A stretch of 64,000 bases of DNA from Chloroflexota bacterium (GCA_021783095.1 JAJXUG010000008.1:31531-95530); one strand, 5' to 3'. Shown: positions 1 through 10,168, counted from the stretch's first letter. The notes: generated from the letters alone by a model not told the origin. Translations and numbers: made by a program.

Positions 1-278
1 GGCTCCGCAAGGCGATCGGCGCCAGCCGCTCCGACATCCTCGGCCAGTTCCTGATCGAGGCCGTGTTCCTGACCACGCTCGGCGGCATCGCGGGCGGGGT
101 CGTCGGGATCCTCGTGTCCGTCGGGATCGCCAGGTTCACCACGGTGCATGCCACCGTCACCTTCCCCTCGCTGCTGCTCGCCGTCGGGGTCAGCGCCCTG
201 GTCGGGCTCGCCTTCGGCCTGTACCCGGCGCGCCGCGCCGCGCGTCTCCAGCCCATCGTCGCGCTCCGGACCGAGTGA
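1..278 (+). CDS. FtsX-like ABC transporter permease, C-terminal part (partial)
   Basis: The window opens inside this gene. The frame is open from base 3, well before the first ATG at 63. The visible 91 residues start with LRKAIGASRSDILGQFLIEA, the typical run before the last membrane segments of MacB/FtsX-type permeases. Two hydrophobic helices follow and the protein ends in YPARRAARLQPIVALRTE, the usual cytoplasmic tail of this family. Such permeases pair with an ATPase and move lipoproteins, antibiotics or peptides across the envelope; the substrate cannot be told. The partner ATPase would lie outside the window on the left. Its stop overlaps the long reading of the next ORF, so the two may be co-transcribed. 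Confidence 0.85.
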   Translation, partial: LRKAIGASRSDILGQFLIEAVFLTTLGGIAGGVVGILVSVGIARFTTVHATVTFPSLLLAVGVSALVGLAFGLYPARRAARLQPIVALRTE

Positions 279-352
279 CGCGCGATGCCGTGACCCCTCC
301 GACACCCCTCCAGCCGCGACCCGAGCACCGGGTCACCACCCCCACGGAGCAC

Positions 353-874
353 ATGATGAACGCCGCCACCCCCCAGACGCCCGAGCTCGACTACCACTTC
401 ACAACCCCGCGGCCCGCCGCCAGGCGATCCTCGAGGCGGACCCCCCTCATGGCCGCCGCGGCCCTCGTCATCGCCCTCATCGGCTTCGGCGGCGGTTTCG
501 CGGTCGCGGACGCCACGGCCGCGAAACCCGCTGGACGGACCTTCTCAGGCGTCAACGGACAGGGGGCCGGCGGCGGGGGAGGGGCGTCCGGGACCGTCGC
601 CTCGGTGTCCTCGACCCAGATGACCGTGACCACGCAGGCAGGCGGGTCCAAGCTCGTCCTGCTCTCGCCCACGACCACCGTCACCCAGGTCTCCTCGACG
701 CCGGCCGCCATCTCGGCCATCGCCAACGGGACCCGGGTGACCGTCATCGGCACGACCAACCCTGACGGGAGCGTCACGGCCACGCAGGTCGTGATCGGCA
801 ACGTGGGCGCATTCGGCCGCAACCGATCGTTCGGCGCGGGCGGCGCATCGCCGGCCGCGAGCACCGCCCCCTGA
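353..874 (+). CDS. membrane-anchored DUF5666-like protein
   Basis: Predicted 173 aa from the ATG at 353. The track ORF starts at 275, but GGAG just upstream of the ATG pair at 353/356 favours the later start. A cytoplasmic N-terminus of about 30 residues with a basic stretch (ARRSSRRTP) is followed by one transmembrane helix (LMAAAALVIALIGFGGGFAV) and a glycine-rich linker. A beta-rich segment then reads GTVASVSSTQMTVTTQAGG and NGTRVTVIGTTNPDGSVTATQV, which resembles the DUF5666 OB-like fold. Such proteins are common next to MacB-type exporters in high-GC bacteria. The function is unknown. It lies 75 bp after the permease in the same direction, so they are probably one operon. Confidence 0.7.
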   Translation: MMNAATPQTPELDYHFTTPRPAARRSSRRTPLMAAAALVIALIGFGGGFAVADATAAKPAGRTFSGVNGQGAGGGGGASGTVASVSSTQMTVTTQAGGSKLVLLSPTTTVTQVSSTPAAISAIANGTRVTVIGTTNPDGSVTATQVVIGNVGAFGRNRSFGAGGASPAASTAP

Positions 875-1014
875 CGGCGCCGATCCCAGCGCATCCAGTT
901 CGTGGTGCCCCCGTCCGGATCATCCGGGCGGGGGCATCGCCACGTGGCGATCCTGCCGGTGCCGCCCAGTGCCACGGCCTCGACGCGTGCACCCTGCGCG
1001 CGAGGTCGGCCCGG

Positions 1015-1542
1015 CTATGCGGCGTCGACCGTGTCGACTGCGGCGCCCGCGTCGACGACGTCGGCGGCATCGACCCGCCGGAGCCGCAGACAGTGCTGGA
1101 CGCGGAACATCCGCAGGCTCCGTTGATCCGAGAGAGGGAAGCGGGACTCGACCGTCGCGAGCGGGACGAGCTCGGGCCGGACAACCGGATGGACCTGGCC
1201 GTCCTTGGCGATCGTCGCGCTGCCGCTCGCGAGGACGTTCCTGACCCAGTTCGACTGCGTCCCGTACGGGAGCGCGATCAGGAACCCGTCCTCCGTGGCG
1301 ATCGCGTCCACCGGGGTTGCGAGGGCGCGACCCGAGGTCCGCCCCACGTGCCGGACCACCGACGTCGTGGCGCCCCGCGAGCCCGCCGTCCGCATCTGCA
1401 GCGGGTTGAACAGGCGGCTGAACCGGCGCAGGAGGTCGACGGCGAGCCGCTTCCGCGCGCGCACGCCGAGCAGCACGAGGACGGCGATTGCCAGGATGGC
1501 GACAACGCCGCCGCCGACGATGATGAGCAGTGTCCCGAGCAC
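1015..1542 (-). CDS. nitroreductase-family, deazaflavin (F420)-type oxidoreductase
   Basis: 175 aa. An N-terminal membrane helix (LLIIVGGGVVAILAIAVLVLL) precedes a split-barrel domain with RHVGRTSGR, then ALPYGTQSNWVRNVLASG. This is the signature of the DDN/F420H2-dependent quinone and nitro-reductase family (GRxSG followed by YGxxxNWxRNV). Members bind F420 or a flavin and reduce quinones or nitro compounds. The gene is divergent from a TetR regulator across a 103-bp gap holding three spaced dyads, so it is the likely target of that regulator. The C-terminal tail (residues 155-175, DAADVVDAGAAVDTVDAA) is acidic and low in complexity and may not be part of the fold. Confidence 0.85.
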   Translation of the reverse strand: MLGTLLIIVGGGVVAILAIAVLVLLGVRARKRLAVDLLRRFSRLFNPLQMRTAGSRGATTSVVRHVGRTSGRALATPVDAIATEDGFLIALPYGTQSNWVRNVLASGSATIAKDGQVHPVVRPELVPLATVESRFPLSDQRSLRMFRVQHCLRLRRVDAADVVDAGAAVDTVDAA

Positions 1543-1569
1543 CTTCCAAACCTCCTGAACCTGGCCGTG

Positions 1570-1618
1570 CTACGCTGTAAGCCGCAGATGACGCCGTAAG
1601 CCTACGATTACACCGTAA
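1570..1618. promoter_or_regulatory. triple TetR-type operator
   Basis: Three 11-bp dyads of the form TTAC-N3-GTAA lie at 1570-1580 (CTACGCTGTAA), 1589-1599 (TGACGCCGTAA) and 1608-1618 (TTACACCGTAA). The start-to-start spacing is exactly 19 bp, and each is followed by GCC. They fill the gap between the divergent oxidoreductase and TetR genes. Spacing of about two helical turns would place bound dimers on one DNA face. The dyads and spacing are seen directly; binding by the adjacent TetR protein is inferred. Confidence 0.7.
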
Positions 1619-1645
1619 GCCTGTCAAGGCCTGCTGGAGGACGAC

Positions 1646-2314
1646 ATGGCCGCCACTGACGGACGGGCGCGCCGCCGGGCGCCACTGACGAGGGCACGCG
1701 TGCTGCAGGCCGCCGTCAAGCTGGCCGATCGGGGCGGGCTGTCGAGCCTGTCGATGCGCAAGCTCGGTCAGGCGCTCGGCGTGGAGGCGATGTCGCTGTA
1801 CAAGCACGTCGCCGACAAGGACGACATCCTCGACGGCATCGTCGACGCCGTGTTCGCCGAGGTCGCGCTGCCCGCCGCCGACGCCGATTGGCGGGCCGCG
1901 ATGCGGACTCGAGCCCTCGCGGCCCGGCAGGTGCTGCTCCGCCACCCGTGGGCGATCGGCCTGCTGGATTCGCGGCGCAGCCCCGGCCCCGCGACCGTCC
2001 GCCACCACGACGCGGTGATCGGGAGCCTGCGGCGGGGCGGCTTCTCGATCGAGATGGCGGCCCACGCCTTCTCGCTGCTCGACAGCTACATCTACGGCTT
2101 CGCGCTCCAGGAGGCCAGCCTGCCCTACGCCCCCGAGGAGATCAAGCAGGCGGCGACGGACATGCTCCCGGGGACCAGCCCGGACGCCTATCCCCATCTC
2201 GCGGAGATGCTGGCCGAGTTCGCCCTCAAGCCCGGCTACTCGTACGACGCGGAGTTCGAGTTCGGGCTCGACCTCATCCTCGATGGCCTGGCCCGACGCG
2301 GCGGCCTGGGCTGA
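1646..2314 (+). CDS. TetR/AcrR family transcriptional regulator
   Basis: 222 aa. The start has a strong ribosome site (CTGGAGGACGAC before ATG). The N-terminal helix-turn-helix is [20 protein letters not shown] (about residues 36-55), the conserved TetR motif, followed by [16 protein letters not shown]. The C-terminal half is an alpha-helical ligand-binding domain of the type seen in TetR/TetR_C proteins. It is divergently transcribed from an F420-type reductase, with three regularly spaced dyads between them. The simplest reading is a repressor of that reductase and of itself, relieved by a small aromatic or quinone-like ligand. The ligand is unknown. Confidence 0.9.
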   Translation: MAATDGRARRRAPLTRARVLQAAVKLADRGGLSSLSMRKLGQALGVEAMSLYKHVADKDDILDGIVDAVFAEVALPAADADWRAAMRTRALAARQVLLRHPWAIGLLDSRRSPGPATVRHHDAVIGSLRRGGFSIEMAAHAFSLLDSYIYGFALQEASLPYAPEEIKQAATDMLPGTSPDAYPHLAEMLAEFALKPGYSYDAEFEFGLDLILDGLARRGGLG

Positions 2315-2339
2315 CCATCGACATCCTGGGGCGACGCTG

Positions 2340-3089
2340 CTAGGTGGGCCGTCCCCAGATGACGACGCCCGCGACGCCACACCGGAGCGGATCGAGGCCG
2401 TGGCGCGCGAACACGGCGCGGACCCCGGCATCGAAGCGAGCGGCGCGATCGCCCAGTCGAACGCGAGCGAGCGTGCTGGTGCTGTGGAGCATCTCGATGT
2501 AGTCGTCGACCGATTGCTCGAACGGCATCGGCTCCGTCCGCTGCCGACCCTGGATCGCGAACCGGCCGGAGGCACTGAGCTCGTCCATGAGGTCTGGGGT
2601 CTCGCGGTGGTGGTCGATCTCGGAGTGCTCGCGGATGACAGCCTCGAGCTCAGGCCGGTACGGGCCATGGACGATCTCGGTGTCGGCCACCGCAACCACC
2701 GCGTCCGGGGCAAGAGCCTCGCGAAGTCGGGCAAGGGCCACCTCGGGGTCGAGCCAGTGCAGGCTGGCGCCCGCGGTGATCAGGCCGTACTGGGGCGACA
2801 GCGGAGCGTCCTCCGCGCGACCACGGATCCACTGGAGGCGCCGGTCGGCGCCACCGGGCAGACGCCGGCCCTCGTCGATCATCGCGGCGGAGGGATCGAC
2901 GGCATCGACGCGCTCGGCGAAGCCCACCATCCGTCGTGCCAGCGCGCCGGTGCCCGCACCGACGTCCAGAATCGTGCGCGGGGCGACCAGCAGGCCGCGT
3001 AGCGTGGTCAGCACCTCGTCCGGATACGGCGCGCGGTGGCGGTACAAGCGCGCAACCTCGGGGTCAGTGAAGACAGCTCCCAACGTCAT
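2340..3089 (-). CDS. class I SAM-dependent methyltransferase
   Basis: 249 aa. Motif I is ILDVGAGTGALARRMV (about residues 39-54) and the motif II acidic residue is in VDAVDPSAAMI. The later LSPQYGLITAGASLHWLDP fits motifs III/IV of Methyltransf_11/25 enzymes. It is convergent with the TetR gene, leaving only 25 bp between stops. The N-terminus FTDPEVARLYRHRAPYPDEV matches small-molecule methyltransferases of high-GC bacteria. The substrate cannot be told from sequence. Confidence 0.88.
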   Translation of the reverse strand: MTLGAVFTDPEVARLYRHRAPYPDEVLTTLRGLLVAPRTILDVGAGTGALARRMVGFAERVDAVDPSAAMIDEGRRLPGGADRRLQWIRGRAEDAPLSPQYGLITAGASLHWLDPEVALARLREALAPDAVVAVADTEIVHGPYRPELEAVIREHSEIDHHRETPDLMDELSASGRFAIQGRQRTEPMPFEQSVDDYIEMLHSTSTLARVRLGDRAARFDAGVRAVFARHGLDPLRCGVAGVVIWGRPT

Positions 3090-3208
3090 CCTTCGATACC
3101 TCTCGCAGGCGTCTCATCCTGACGGTTCCCGGCCTCGCTCGCCACCGACGATGAGCGTGCAGAATGCGACGCCGGCGGTTCCTCCCCGAGGCGCGGGGCC
3201 CGCTGACG

Positions 3209-3328
3209 GGCGACCCGGCGCCGGCGACCCGTCGCCAGCGAGCCAGCGCCTGCGCCCCCGGTGCCGGCGACCCAGGCCCGCGCCCCGGCGCCGGCGACCC
3301 GGCTCCTGCGCCCCAGCGCCGGCGACCC
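3209..3328. repeat. degenerate GC-rich repeat array (GGCGACCC units)
   Basis: The 432-bp gap between the methyltransferase and dnaG holds five copies of GGCGACCC at 3209, 3223, 3266, 3293 and 3321. Most are preceded by a GCGCC-like run (GCGCCGGCGACCC), and the last two intervals are 27-28 bp. The units are too short and irregular for CRISPR and I see no gene in the gap. It may be slippage-generated low-complexity DNA or a terminator-like region. Confidence 0.5.
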
Positions 3329-3482
3329 AACTATGTGTTGGGAGGCGATGCCGCGAACGTGGCCCATGCGCAGAACCCCGACTTCGCGCACGGTCCACGC
3401 ACGCGGACCCGGCTGGTGACCCCACCGTGAGTCACGGCAGACGCATCCGGATGCCCGAGCCCGCCGAGCCCTTGACGCGCGT

Positions 3483-3544
3483 TTGTCAACCCCTTGACAT
3501 GGGGGTACAGTCCGTCGTCACGTGGCTTGTCAAGACTTGACAAG
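3483..3544. promoter_or_regulatory. TTGACA/TGTCAA palindrome cluster upstream of dnaG
   Basis: Just before and across the 5' end of the dnaG ORF, TTGTCAA (3483) and TTGACA (3494-3499) form an inverted repeat with a CCCC spacer. A second, perfect 19-bp dyad CTTGTCAAGACTTGACAAG lies at 3526-3544. Another TTGACG lies at 3472. TTGACA could be a -35 hexamer, but I see no matching -10 at normal spacing, so an operator is at least as likely. The second dyad falls within the first codons of the longest dnaG reading, which argues for a later true start. Confidence 0.5.
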
Positions 3545-5549
3545 CCCGTACGTGTATCCGCCGGAACCCGCCGGCGGACAGCGGGGACTGGAGCAGCGAT
3601 TGGCCGTCGGCGTCGTGGCCGAGATCAAGGGCCGCCTCCCCGTCGCGGACGTGGTGGGGGAGACCGTCCAGCTGAAGAAGGCCGGCACCACCCTCAAGGG
3701 CCTGTGCCCGTTCCACGGCGAGAAGACCCCGAGCTTCGTCGTGACGCCCGCCCGCGACACCTGGCACTGCTTCGGCTGCAGCAAGCACGGCGACATCTTC
3801 ACGTTCCTGATGGAGCGCGACGGCCTGGCCTTCCCCGAGGCGCTCGCCCAGCTGGCCGCTCGCGCCGGCGTGGAGCTCGACGAGCGCACGAAGCGCGAAG
3901 ACGCGAGGAACGCCCGTCTGCGCGAGGTCATGGAGGCGGCGATCGCCTTCTACCACGCGGTCCTGGTGAGATCCAAGCAGGGCGAAGCCGCGCTCGGGTA
4001 CCTGCGCGGCCGGGGCTTCACCGACGAGATCATCGAGAAGCAGCAGCTGGGCTGGGCGCCGGGCGGCTGGGACACGCTGGGCCGAAACCTCGCCCGCAAG
4101 CGCCAGGTCACGCCGCAGGACCTCCTGGACGCGGGCCTCGCCAGCCCCCGCCAGCGCGGCGGCGGCGTGTACGACCGCTTCCGCGAGCGCGTCATCTTCC
4201 CCATCCGCGACCAGAACGGCCATGCGGTGGGCCTCGGAGGACGAATCCTCGGCAAGGAGGGGACCGACGAGGACGGCCGCGACCACGGCCCGAAATACCT
4301 CAACTCGCCGGCCACCCCGCTGTTCGACAAGAGCCGCACCCTGTACCTCATCGACCGCGCCAAGTCGGCCATCCGCAAGACCGGCCAGGCCGTCATCGTC
4401 GAGGGCTACACCGACGCGCTGATGGCCCACCAGGGCGGCTTCGAGAACGTCGTGGCCAGCCTGGGAACCGCGCTCACGCCCGGGCAGGTCGCGCTGATCA
4501 CCAGGTACGCGAAGCGGATCGCGCTCGCGTACGACGTCGACGCGGCCGGCGAGAAGGCCGGCACGTTCGGCGCCACCGCGCTCGAGGAGCTGATCCGCCA
4601 GCTGGCGCGCGACGACTCCGGCGTCGAGCTCGACGACGTGCGCGTGGTCCGGCTGCCGGAGGGCAAGGACCCCGACGAGGTGGTCCGCGACGAGCCCGAC
4701 CGCTGGCGCGAGGAGGTCCGGACCGCCCGCCCGATCGTCGACCACCTGATCGACGTCCACGCGCGCGCCCACGACCTGCGCACCCCCGGCGGCCAGGCCC
4801 GCTTCGTCGACGCGGTGCTGCCGATCATCCGCAACCTGCCCAACCCGGTCATGCGCGACGCCTACCTCGCCCGCGTCCGACAGGTCAGCGGGGTGGAGGA
4901 GCGCACGCTGCTCGAGGCGATGCACCGCCGCACGGACCGCGAGGGCGGCCGCCAGGACGGCCGCGACGGCCGCGACCGCTTCAGCGCCGAGGCCGTCACC
5001 GGCGCTGCCGACGCGCTGCCGGTCAAGGACATCCTGCGCGGCGTGTCGCCCACCGAGCAGCGCCTCCTCCGCCTCGTCCTGCTCGTCCCCGAGGCGCACG
5101 ACCAGCTGCTCGACGGCCTCGGCCCGGACCGCCTCCCGTCCCAGGTCGCCCGGGAGCTCTTCCGCGCGGTCGTCGAGTCGCGCGCCCCGGACGACCACGG
5201 CGTGCGGCCGGCCTGGTCGCTCTCGAAGGTGCTCGAGGGCACCGATCCCGAGAGCCGCGCCCTGGGCCAGGCGCTCGTGTCGCGCGAGGGCCCTGACCCG
5301 CGTGACCTCACGGACCGCTCCCTCGCCTACGAGGTGGAGCGCCTGATCCTCGAGCTCGAGGACGCCGAGTGGCACGAGCGCTCGGCGTTCAACCACGACG
5401 CCACCGCCGAGGCCGAGCGCGACGGCGACCGCGAGGTCGTCGACCGCCTCCTCCTCGAGCGTCGCGCCCTCAACGAGCAGCGCCGGTCGCTCGACCGGCG
5501 ACGCAACGACACGCGCCTCCTGGGCCGAGCGGAGGTGCCGGCCCGCTGA
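3522..5549 (+). CDS. dnaG: DNA primase DnaG
   Basis: 675 aa from a GTG. It makes RNA primers for lagging-strand replication with the DnaB helicase. The zinc-binding domain shows CPFHGEKTPSF (about residue 60) and WHCFGCSKHGDIF. The primase core follows, and the TOPRIM domain carries VIVEGYTDAL (about residue 290) and the metal motif ALAYDVDAAG (about residue 335). The C-terminal third is the variable helicase-interaction domain. The start is uncertain: the first 25 residues are not conserved and overlap a perfect palindrome, so the GTG at 3552 or the TTG near 3600 are credible. Placement before rpoD is the familiar dnaG-rpoD macromolecular synthesis order. Confidence 0.95.
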   Translation: MACQDLTSPYVYPPEPAGGQRGLEQRLAVGVVAEIKGRLPVADVVGETVQLKKAGTTLKGLCPFHGEKTPSFVVTPARDTWHCFGCSKHGDIFTFLMERDGLAFPEALAQLAARAGVELDERTKREDARNARLREVMEAAIAFYHAVLVRSKQGEAALGYLRGRGFTDEIIEKQQLGWAPGGWDTLGRNLARKRQVTPQDLLDAGLASPRQRGGGVYDRFRERVIFPIRDQNGHAVGLGGRILGKEGTDEDGRDHGPKYLNSPATPLFDKSRTLYLIDRAKSAIRKTGQAVIVEGYTDALMAHQGGFENVVASLGTALTPGQVALITRYAKRIALAYDVDAAGEKAGTFGATALEELIRQLARDDSGVELDDVRVVRLPEGKDPDEVVRDEPDRWREEVRTARPIVDHLIDVHARAHDLRTPGGQARFVDAVLPIIRNLPNPVMRDAYLARVRQVSGVEERTLLEAMHRRTDREGGRQDGRDGRDRFSAEAVTGAADALPVKDILRGVSPTEQRLLRLVLLVPEAHDQLLDGLGPDRLPSQVARELFRAVVESRAPDDHGVRPAWSLSKVLEGTDPESRALGQALVSREGPDPRDLTDRSLAYEVERLILELEDAEWHERSAFNHDATAEAERDGDREVVDRLLLERRALNEQRRSLDRRRNDTRLLGRAEVPAR

Positions 5550-5646
5550 CAGCCCCCGCGACCACGCCAACGCCGTTCCGCCTCATCCGTGAGCGATCCC
5601 AGCGCCCCTGCGTCCCCACAGCGATACATCCGGAGGTCCCGCGGCC

Positions 5647-7638
<1,992 letters not shown>

Positions 7639-7816
7639 GGGCGACCACGGGGCAAGCCGCGCTCGTTGGACGGATCGGCGGGCGGGGCGCATGCTGGCGC
7701 TTCTGGATGAGGCGCGAGCCGACGCCCATCCCGTGGGCGTCCCGCCGGGCGGCTTCAACCGCCGACTCTCCTCACGCAGTGGCGGCACATCGCGCAGCCG
7801 CGCAAGGAGGTCGGCC

Positions 7817-8566
7817 ATGTCCGTCTCGGCAAGCCCCGATCTGTCAGACCCGGGCCCTCGGGGGCCCTTCGAGCACAGCACTGTCCCAGCGCGCCAGCTC
7901 CGGATCCTCGTCGTGGACGACCACGAGGTGGTCCGGCGCGGCCTGGTCGCGTTCCTCGATCGGAGGGAGCAGTTCCAGGTCGTGGCCGAGGCGGGGAGCT
8001 GCGCCGAGGCCATCGCGCAGGCGCGGCGGTTCCGACCCGATCTCGCGCTGCTCGACATCTCGCTCCCCGACGGTCCCGGGACGGTGGCCTGCCGCTCCCT
8101 GCTCGACGAGTTCCCTGACCTGCTCGTCGTGTTCCTCACGAGCTCGCCCGACGAGGTCGACGTGTTCGCCGCCATCACCGCCGGCGCACGCGGCTACGTC
8201 CTCAAGCAGACGCGGTCGGCTGCGCTGGTGCGGACGATCGAGGCCGTCGCGCGAGGCGAGTCCCTGTTCGATGCGGCCGTGACCGGCATGGTGCTCGATC
8301 GCGTGCGGCGCATCGCAACCGGGGGGTACCCGGACGACCTGGCGGGCCTCACCGCGCGCGAGCTCGAGATCGTGCCGCTGATCGCCGCCGGGCAGACGAA
8401 CAAGGAGATCGCCGCCGCGGTGTTCCTCTCGGATCGGACCGTGAAGAACTACGTCAGCTCGATCCTGGCCAAGCTCGGCCTGAGCCATCGCGCCCAGGTG
8501 CCCGGCTACATCGCCACCCACGACGTCGGTCGGCTGGGGCCGAATCGCGCGGCGACCAAGCGCTGA
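7817..8566 (+). CDS. LuxR/NarL-family response regulator
   Basis: 249 aa. The start is the ATG at 7817 because AAGGAGG lies 6 bases upstream; the track ORF from 7691 lacks such a site. The receiver domain has the acidic pair in ILVVDDHEVV, the phospho-acceptor Asp in LALLDISLPDGPG, and the conserved Thr/Lys positions in FLTSSPDE and YVLKQTRS. A LuxR helix-turn-helix follows (LTARELEIVPLIAAGQTNKE, then LSDRTVKNYVSSILAKLGL). The layout is that of DevR/DosR- and NarL-like regulators. No sensor kinase lies next to it. A GC-rich hairpin lies 66 bp after the stop. Confidence 0.92.
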   Translation: MSVSASPDLSDPGPRGPFEHSTVPARQLRILVVDDHEVVRRGLVAFLDRREQFQVVAEAGSCAEAIAQARRFRPDLALLDISLPDGPGTVACRSLLDEFPDLLVVFLTSSPDEVDVFAAITAGARGYVLKQTRSAALVRTIEAVARGESLFDAAVTGMVLDRVRRIATGGYPDDLAGLTARELEIVPLIAAGQTNKEIAAAVFLSDRTVKNYVSSILAKLGLSHRAQVPGYIATHDVGRLGPNRAATKR

Positions 8567-8631
8567 TCGCAGCCGCCCTGCGGCCCGGCGCGAGGCGGCA
8601 TCCGCCGACGAGACACCCCGTTGCGCGAGAC

Positions 8632-8664
8632 CGCCCCGGCGAGAGGGGGGTCCACGCCGGGGCG
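8632..8664 (+). terminator. possible terminator hairpin after the response regulator
   Basis: A perfect 10-bp stem, CGCCCCGGCG (8632-8641) with CGCCGGGGCG (8655-8664), closes a 13-base loop. No T-run follows, so this is at best a weak or factor-assisted terminator. Confidence 0.45.
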
Positions 8665-8762
8665 CTCCCAGCGTAGGCGGCCGGCTCACGCGCTGACTTT
8701 CGGCAGGGCGTCCTGCTCCCAGTTCGCGGCGGGCGCCGGCGATCCCCGGTAGTCTCCCGCGC

Positions 8763-9083
8763 ATGTCGTCCCAATACGCGCTGTTCCTCACGCTCACCGC
8801 GCTCGCCGTCGTGCTCGGGATCGCGGCCACGCAGGTCGTGGCGCGCCTCGGCGGGGGCCCGCGCAACGTCCTCGCCCACGTGTTCCCCGTGCTGACCGGG
8901 TTCGCCACGATGGGGGCGCTGGGCCACGCGCTGGGCGCGCACTTCGGGCCCACGGTGCCGTTGTACGGCTTCGAGATCTCGCTGCCCTGGGACATGGCGA
9001 TCGGGTTCGGGGGCGGGCTCGTCGGCGCCGCCATCCAGGTCGCTGTGGTTCGGGCGCTCCGGCGTCGGTCTCCGTCAGCCTGA
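8763..9083 (+). CDS. small integral membrane protein, unknown function
   Basis: 106 aa, about three hydrophobic segments (LFLTLTALAVVLGIAATQVV; HVFPVLTGFATMGALGHALG; MAIGFGGGLVGAAIQVAVV) and a basic C-terminus (RALRRRSPSA). I do not recognise the family. TAGTCT ends 8 bp before the ATG with no Shine-Dalgarno sequence, which would fit leaderless transcription. It runs towards the convergent rhodanese gene with only 40 bp between stops. Confidence 0.65.
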   Translation: MSSQYALFLTLTALAVVLGIAATQVVARLGGGPRNVLAHVFPVLTGFATMGALGHALGAHFGPTVPLYGFEISLPWDMAIGFGGGLVGAAIQVAVVRALRRRSPSA

Positions 9084-9123
9084 GCCCGATCTGCCCTGAC
9101 GCCGGCCTCCTCAGGATCACCCG

Positions 9124-9954
9124 TCAGGCGGGCATCGCCCCCGGCTCGTCGCCGGTCGCCACCGGCATGCCGGCGCGCGTCCAGTCGCTGTACGAGCCCT
9201 CGTACAGGAGGGGAGCGGGCAGTCCGGCGATCCGCATCGCCAGCGCGGCGTGGCAGGCGTTGACGCCGCTGCCGCAGCTGGTCACCACCTCGTCCCCCAG
9301 CGGGGCGAACCGCTCGCGCAGCGGCTCGGGGGTGAGGAACCGTCCGTCGGGGCCGAGGTTGCCCGGCAGCGGCAGGTTCACCGCGCTCGGGATGTGGCCC
9401 GCATAGGCGTCCACGGGCTCGAGGTCGCCGCGGTACCGCTCGTGGGCGCGGACATCGACGAGGCCGACGCTCCCCAGGCGCGAAGCCAGCGTCGCGCGGT
9501 CGATCACGCGGCTCCAGCGCCCCCGGAGCGTGAGGCGGCCAGGGGTGGGCGCTGCGATCGCCGTCGTGACGGGCAGCCCGGACTCGGACCAGGCGACGAG
9601 GCCGCCGTCGAGGACGCGGATCGACTGATGCCCGAGGTCGTCGAGCATCCACCACAGGCGGGCCGCGATCGTCCCTCCGACATCGTCGTACACCACCACG
9701 TCCGCATCGTCGGCCACGCCCAGCTCCGCCATCCGCTGCGCGAACGCGGCCGGCTCGGGGAGGGGGTGGCGGCCCGGGCCGCCGGGCGCCGTGAGGTCAC
9801 GGTCGAGATCGACCCAGACCGCGCCCGGCAGGTGCCCCTCGAGGTAGTCGCGGTGGCCCCGGCCGGGCTCCGTCAGCCACCAGCGCACGTCCAGCAGCCG
9901 GAGCGCGGGGTCGTCAAGACGTTCGGCGAGCGTCTCCGGGGAGATCAGGCACAT
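9124..9954 (-). CDS. thiosulfate/3-mercaptopyruvate sulfurtransferase (tandem rhodanese)
   Basis: 276 aa with two rhodanese domains. The inactive N-terminal copy starts at LLDVRWWLTEPGRGHRDYLE. The catalytic C-terminal copy starts at LVDVRAHERYRG and has the active-site loop CGSGVNACHAAL, whose cysteine carries the persulfide. The CGSGV loop is closer to mercaptopyruvate sulfurtransferases than to the CRxGxR loop of thiosulfate enzymes. It moves sulfane sulfur to cyanide or thiol acceptors in the cytoplasm. The C-terminal YEGSYSDWTRAGMPVATG is family-typical. It ends the core block just before tRNA-Asn. Confidence 0.93.
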   Translation of the reverse strand: MCLISPETLAERLDDPALRLLDVRWWLTEPGRGHRDYLEGHLPGAVWVDLDRDLTAPGGPGRHPLPEPAAFAQRMAELGVADDADVVVYDDVGGTIAARLWWMLDDLGHQSIRVLDGGLVAWSESGLPVTTAIAAPTPGRLTLRGRWSRVIDRATLASRLGSVGLVDVRAHERYRGDLEPVDAYAGHIPSAVNLPLPGNLGPDGRFLTPEPLRERFAPLGDEVVTSCGSGVNACHAALAMRIAGLPAPLLYEGSYSDWTRAGMPVATGDEPGAMPA

Positions 9955-10020
9955 GCGCGGAGCATACCCGCGGGGGCGGTCTTGCCGGGCCTCCTCGGGC
10001 CCTCGTCGGCGGTCGCGTCC

Positions 10021-10029
10021 TGCTATGAT
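10021..10029 (+). promoter_or_regulatory. extended -10 element of tRNA-Asn
   Basis: TGCTATGAT gives an extended -10 (TGn plus TATGAT at 10024-10029), placing the transcript start about 20 bases before the tRNA. No good -35 is visible. Confidence 0.5.
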
Positions 10030-10058
10030 CCCGCCTCGGCGCCGCGAGGCGTCATCGC

Positions 10059-10134
10059 TCCGGCGTAGCTCAGTTGGTAGAGCGGGTGACTGTTAATCAC
10101 TTGGTCGTAGGTTCGAGTCCTACCGCCGGAGCCA
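10059..10134 (+). tRNA. tRNA-Asn (anticodon GTT)
   Basis: The cloverleaf folds cleanly. The acceptor stem is TCCGGCG with CGCCGGA; D-arm GCTC...GAGC; anticodon arm GGTGA-CTGTTAA-TCACT with anticodon GTT; T-arm GTAGG-TTCGAGT-CCTAC; discriminator G and an encoded CCA. A short hairpin follows immediately. The 3' end plus this hairpin is repeated at 23.2 kb, so this gene is a likely integration site for the region to its right. Confidence 0.97.
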
Positions 10135-10168
10135 GCTACCTCTGGGTAGCACGTTTACCCAGGCGAGT
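10124..10168 (+). repeat. left copy of tRNA-3'-end direct repeat (attL-like)
   Basis: Starting with the last 7 bases of the tRNA acceptor stem, 31 bp (10124-10154) match 23217-23247 with one mismatch. Weaker similarity runs to about 10168. The shared part includes CGCCGGAGCCAGCTACCTC and GGGTAGCACGT. Direct repeats of a tRNA 3' end are the classic scar of element integration. Confidence 0.65.
10135..10150 (+). terminator. hairpin after tRNA-Asn
   Basis: GCTACC-TCTG-GGTAGC forms a perfect 6-bp stem with a 4-base loop directly after the CCA, followed by ACGTTTACCC. Probable tRNA terminator or processing signal. It recurs at 23228-23243 with one loop change. Confidence 0.5.

Noticed and set aside
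3209-3328. CRISPR array
   Set aside because: Units of 8-13 bp with irregular spacing and no cas genes; no CRISPR seen anywhere in the window.
3494-3522. TTGACA as -35 of a dnaG promoter
   Set aside because: No acceptable -10 at 16-18 bp; kept only as part of the palindrome cluster.
3486-5570. 694-aa ORF antisense to dnaG
   Set aside because: Shadow of dnaG's third-position GC bias: low-complexity valine/alanine/arginine composition and no motif.
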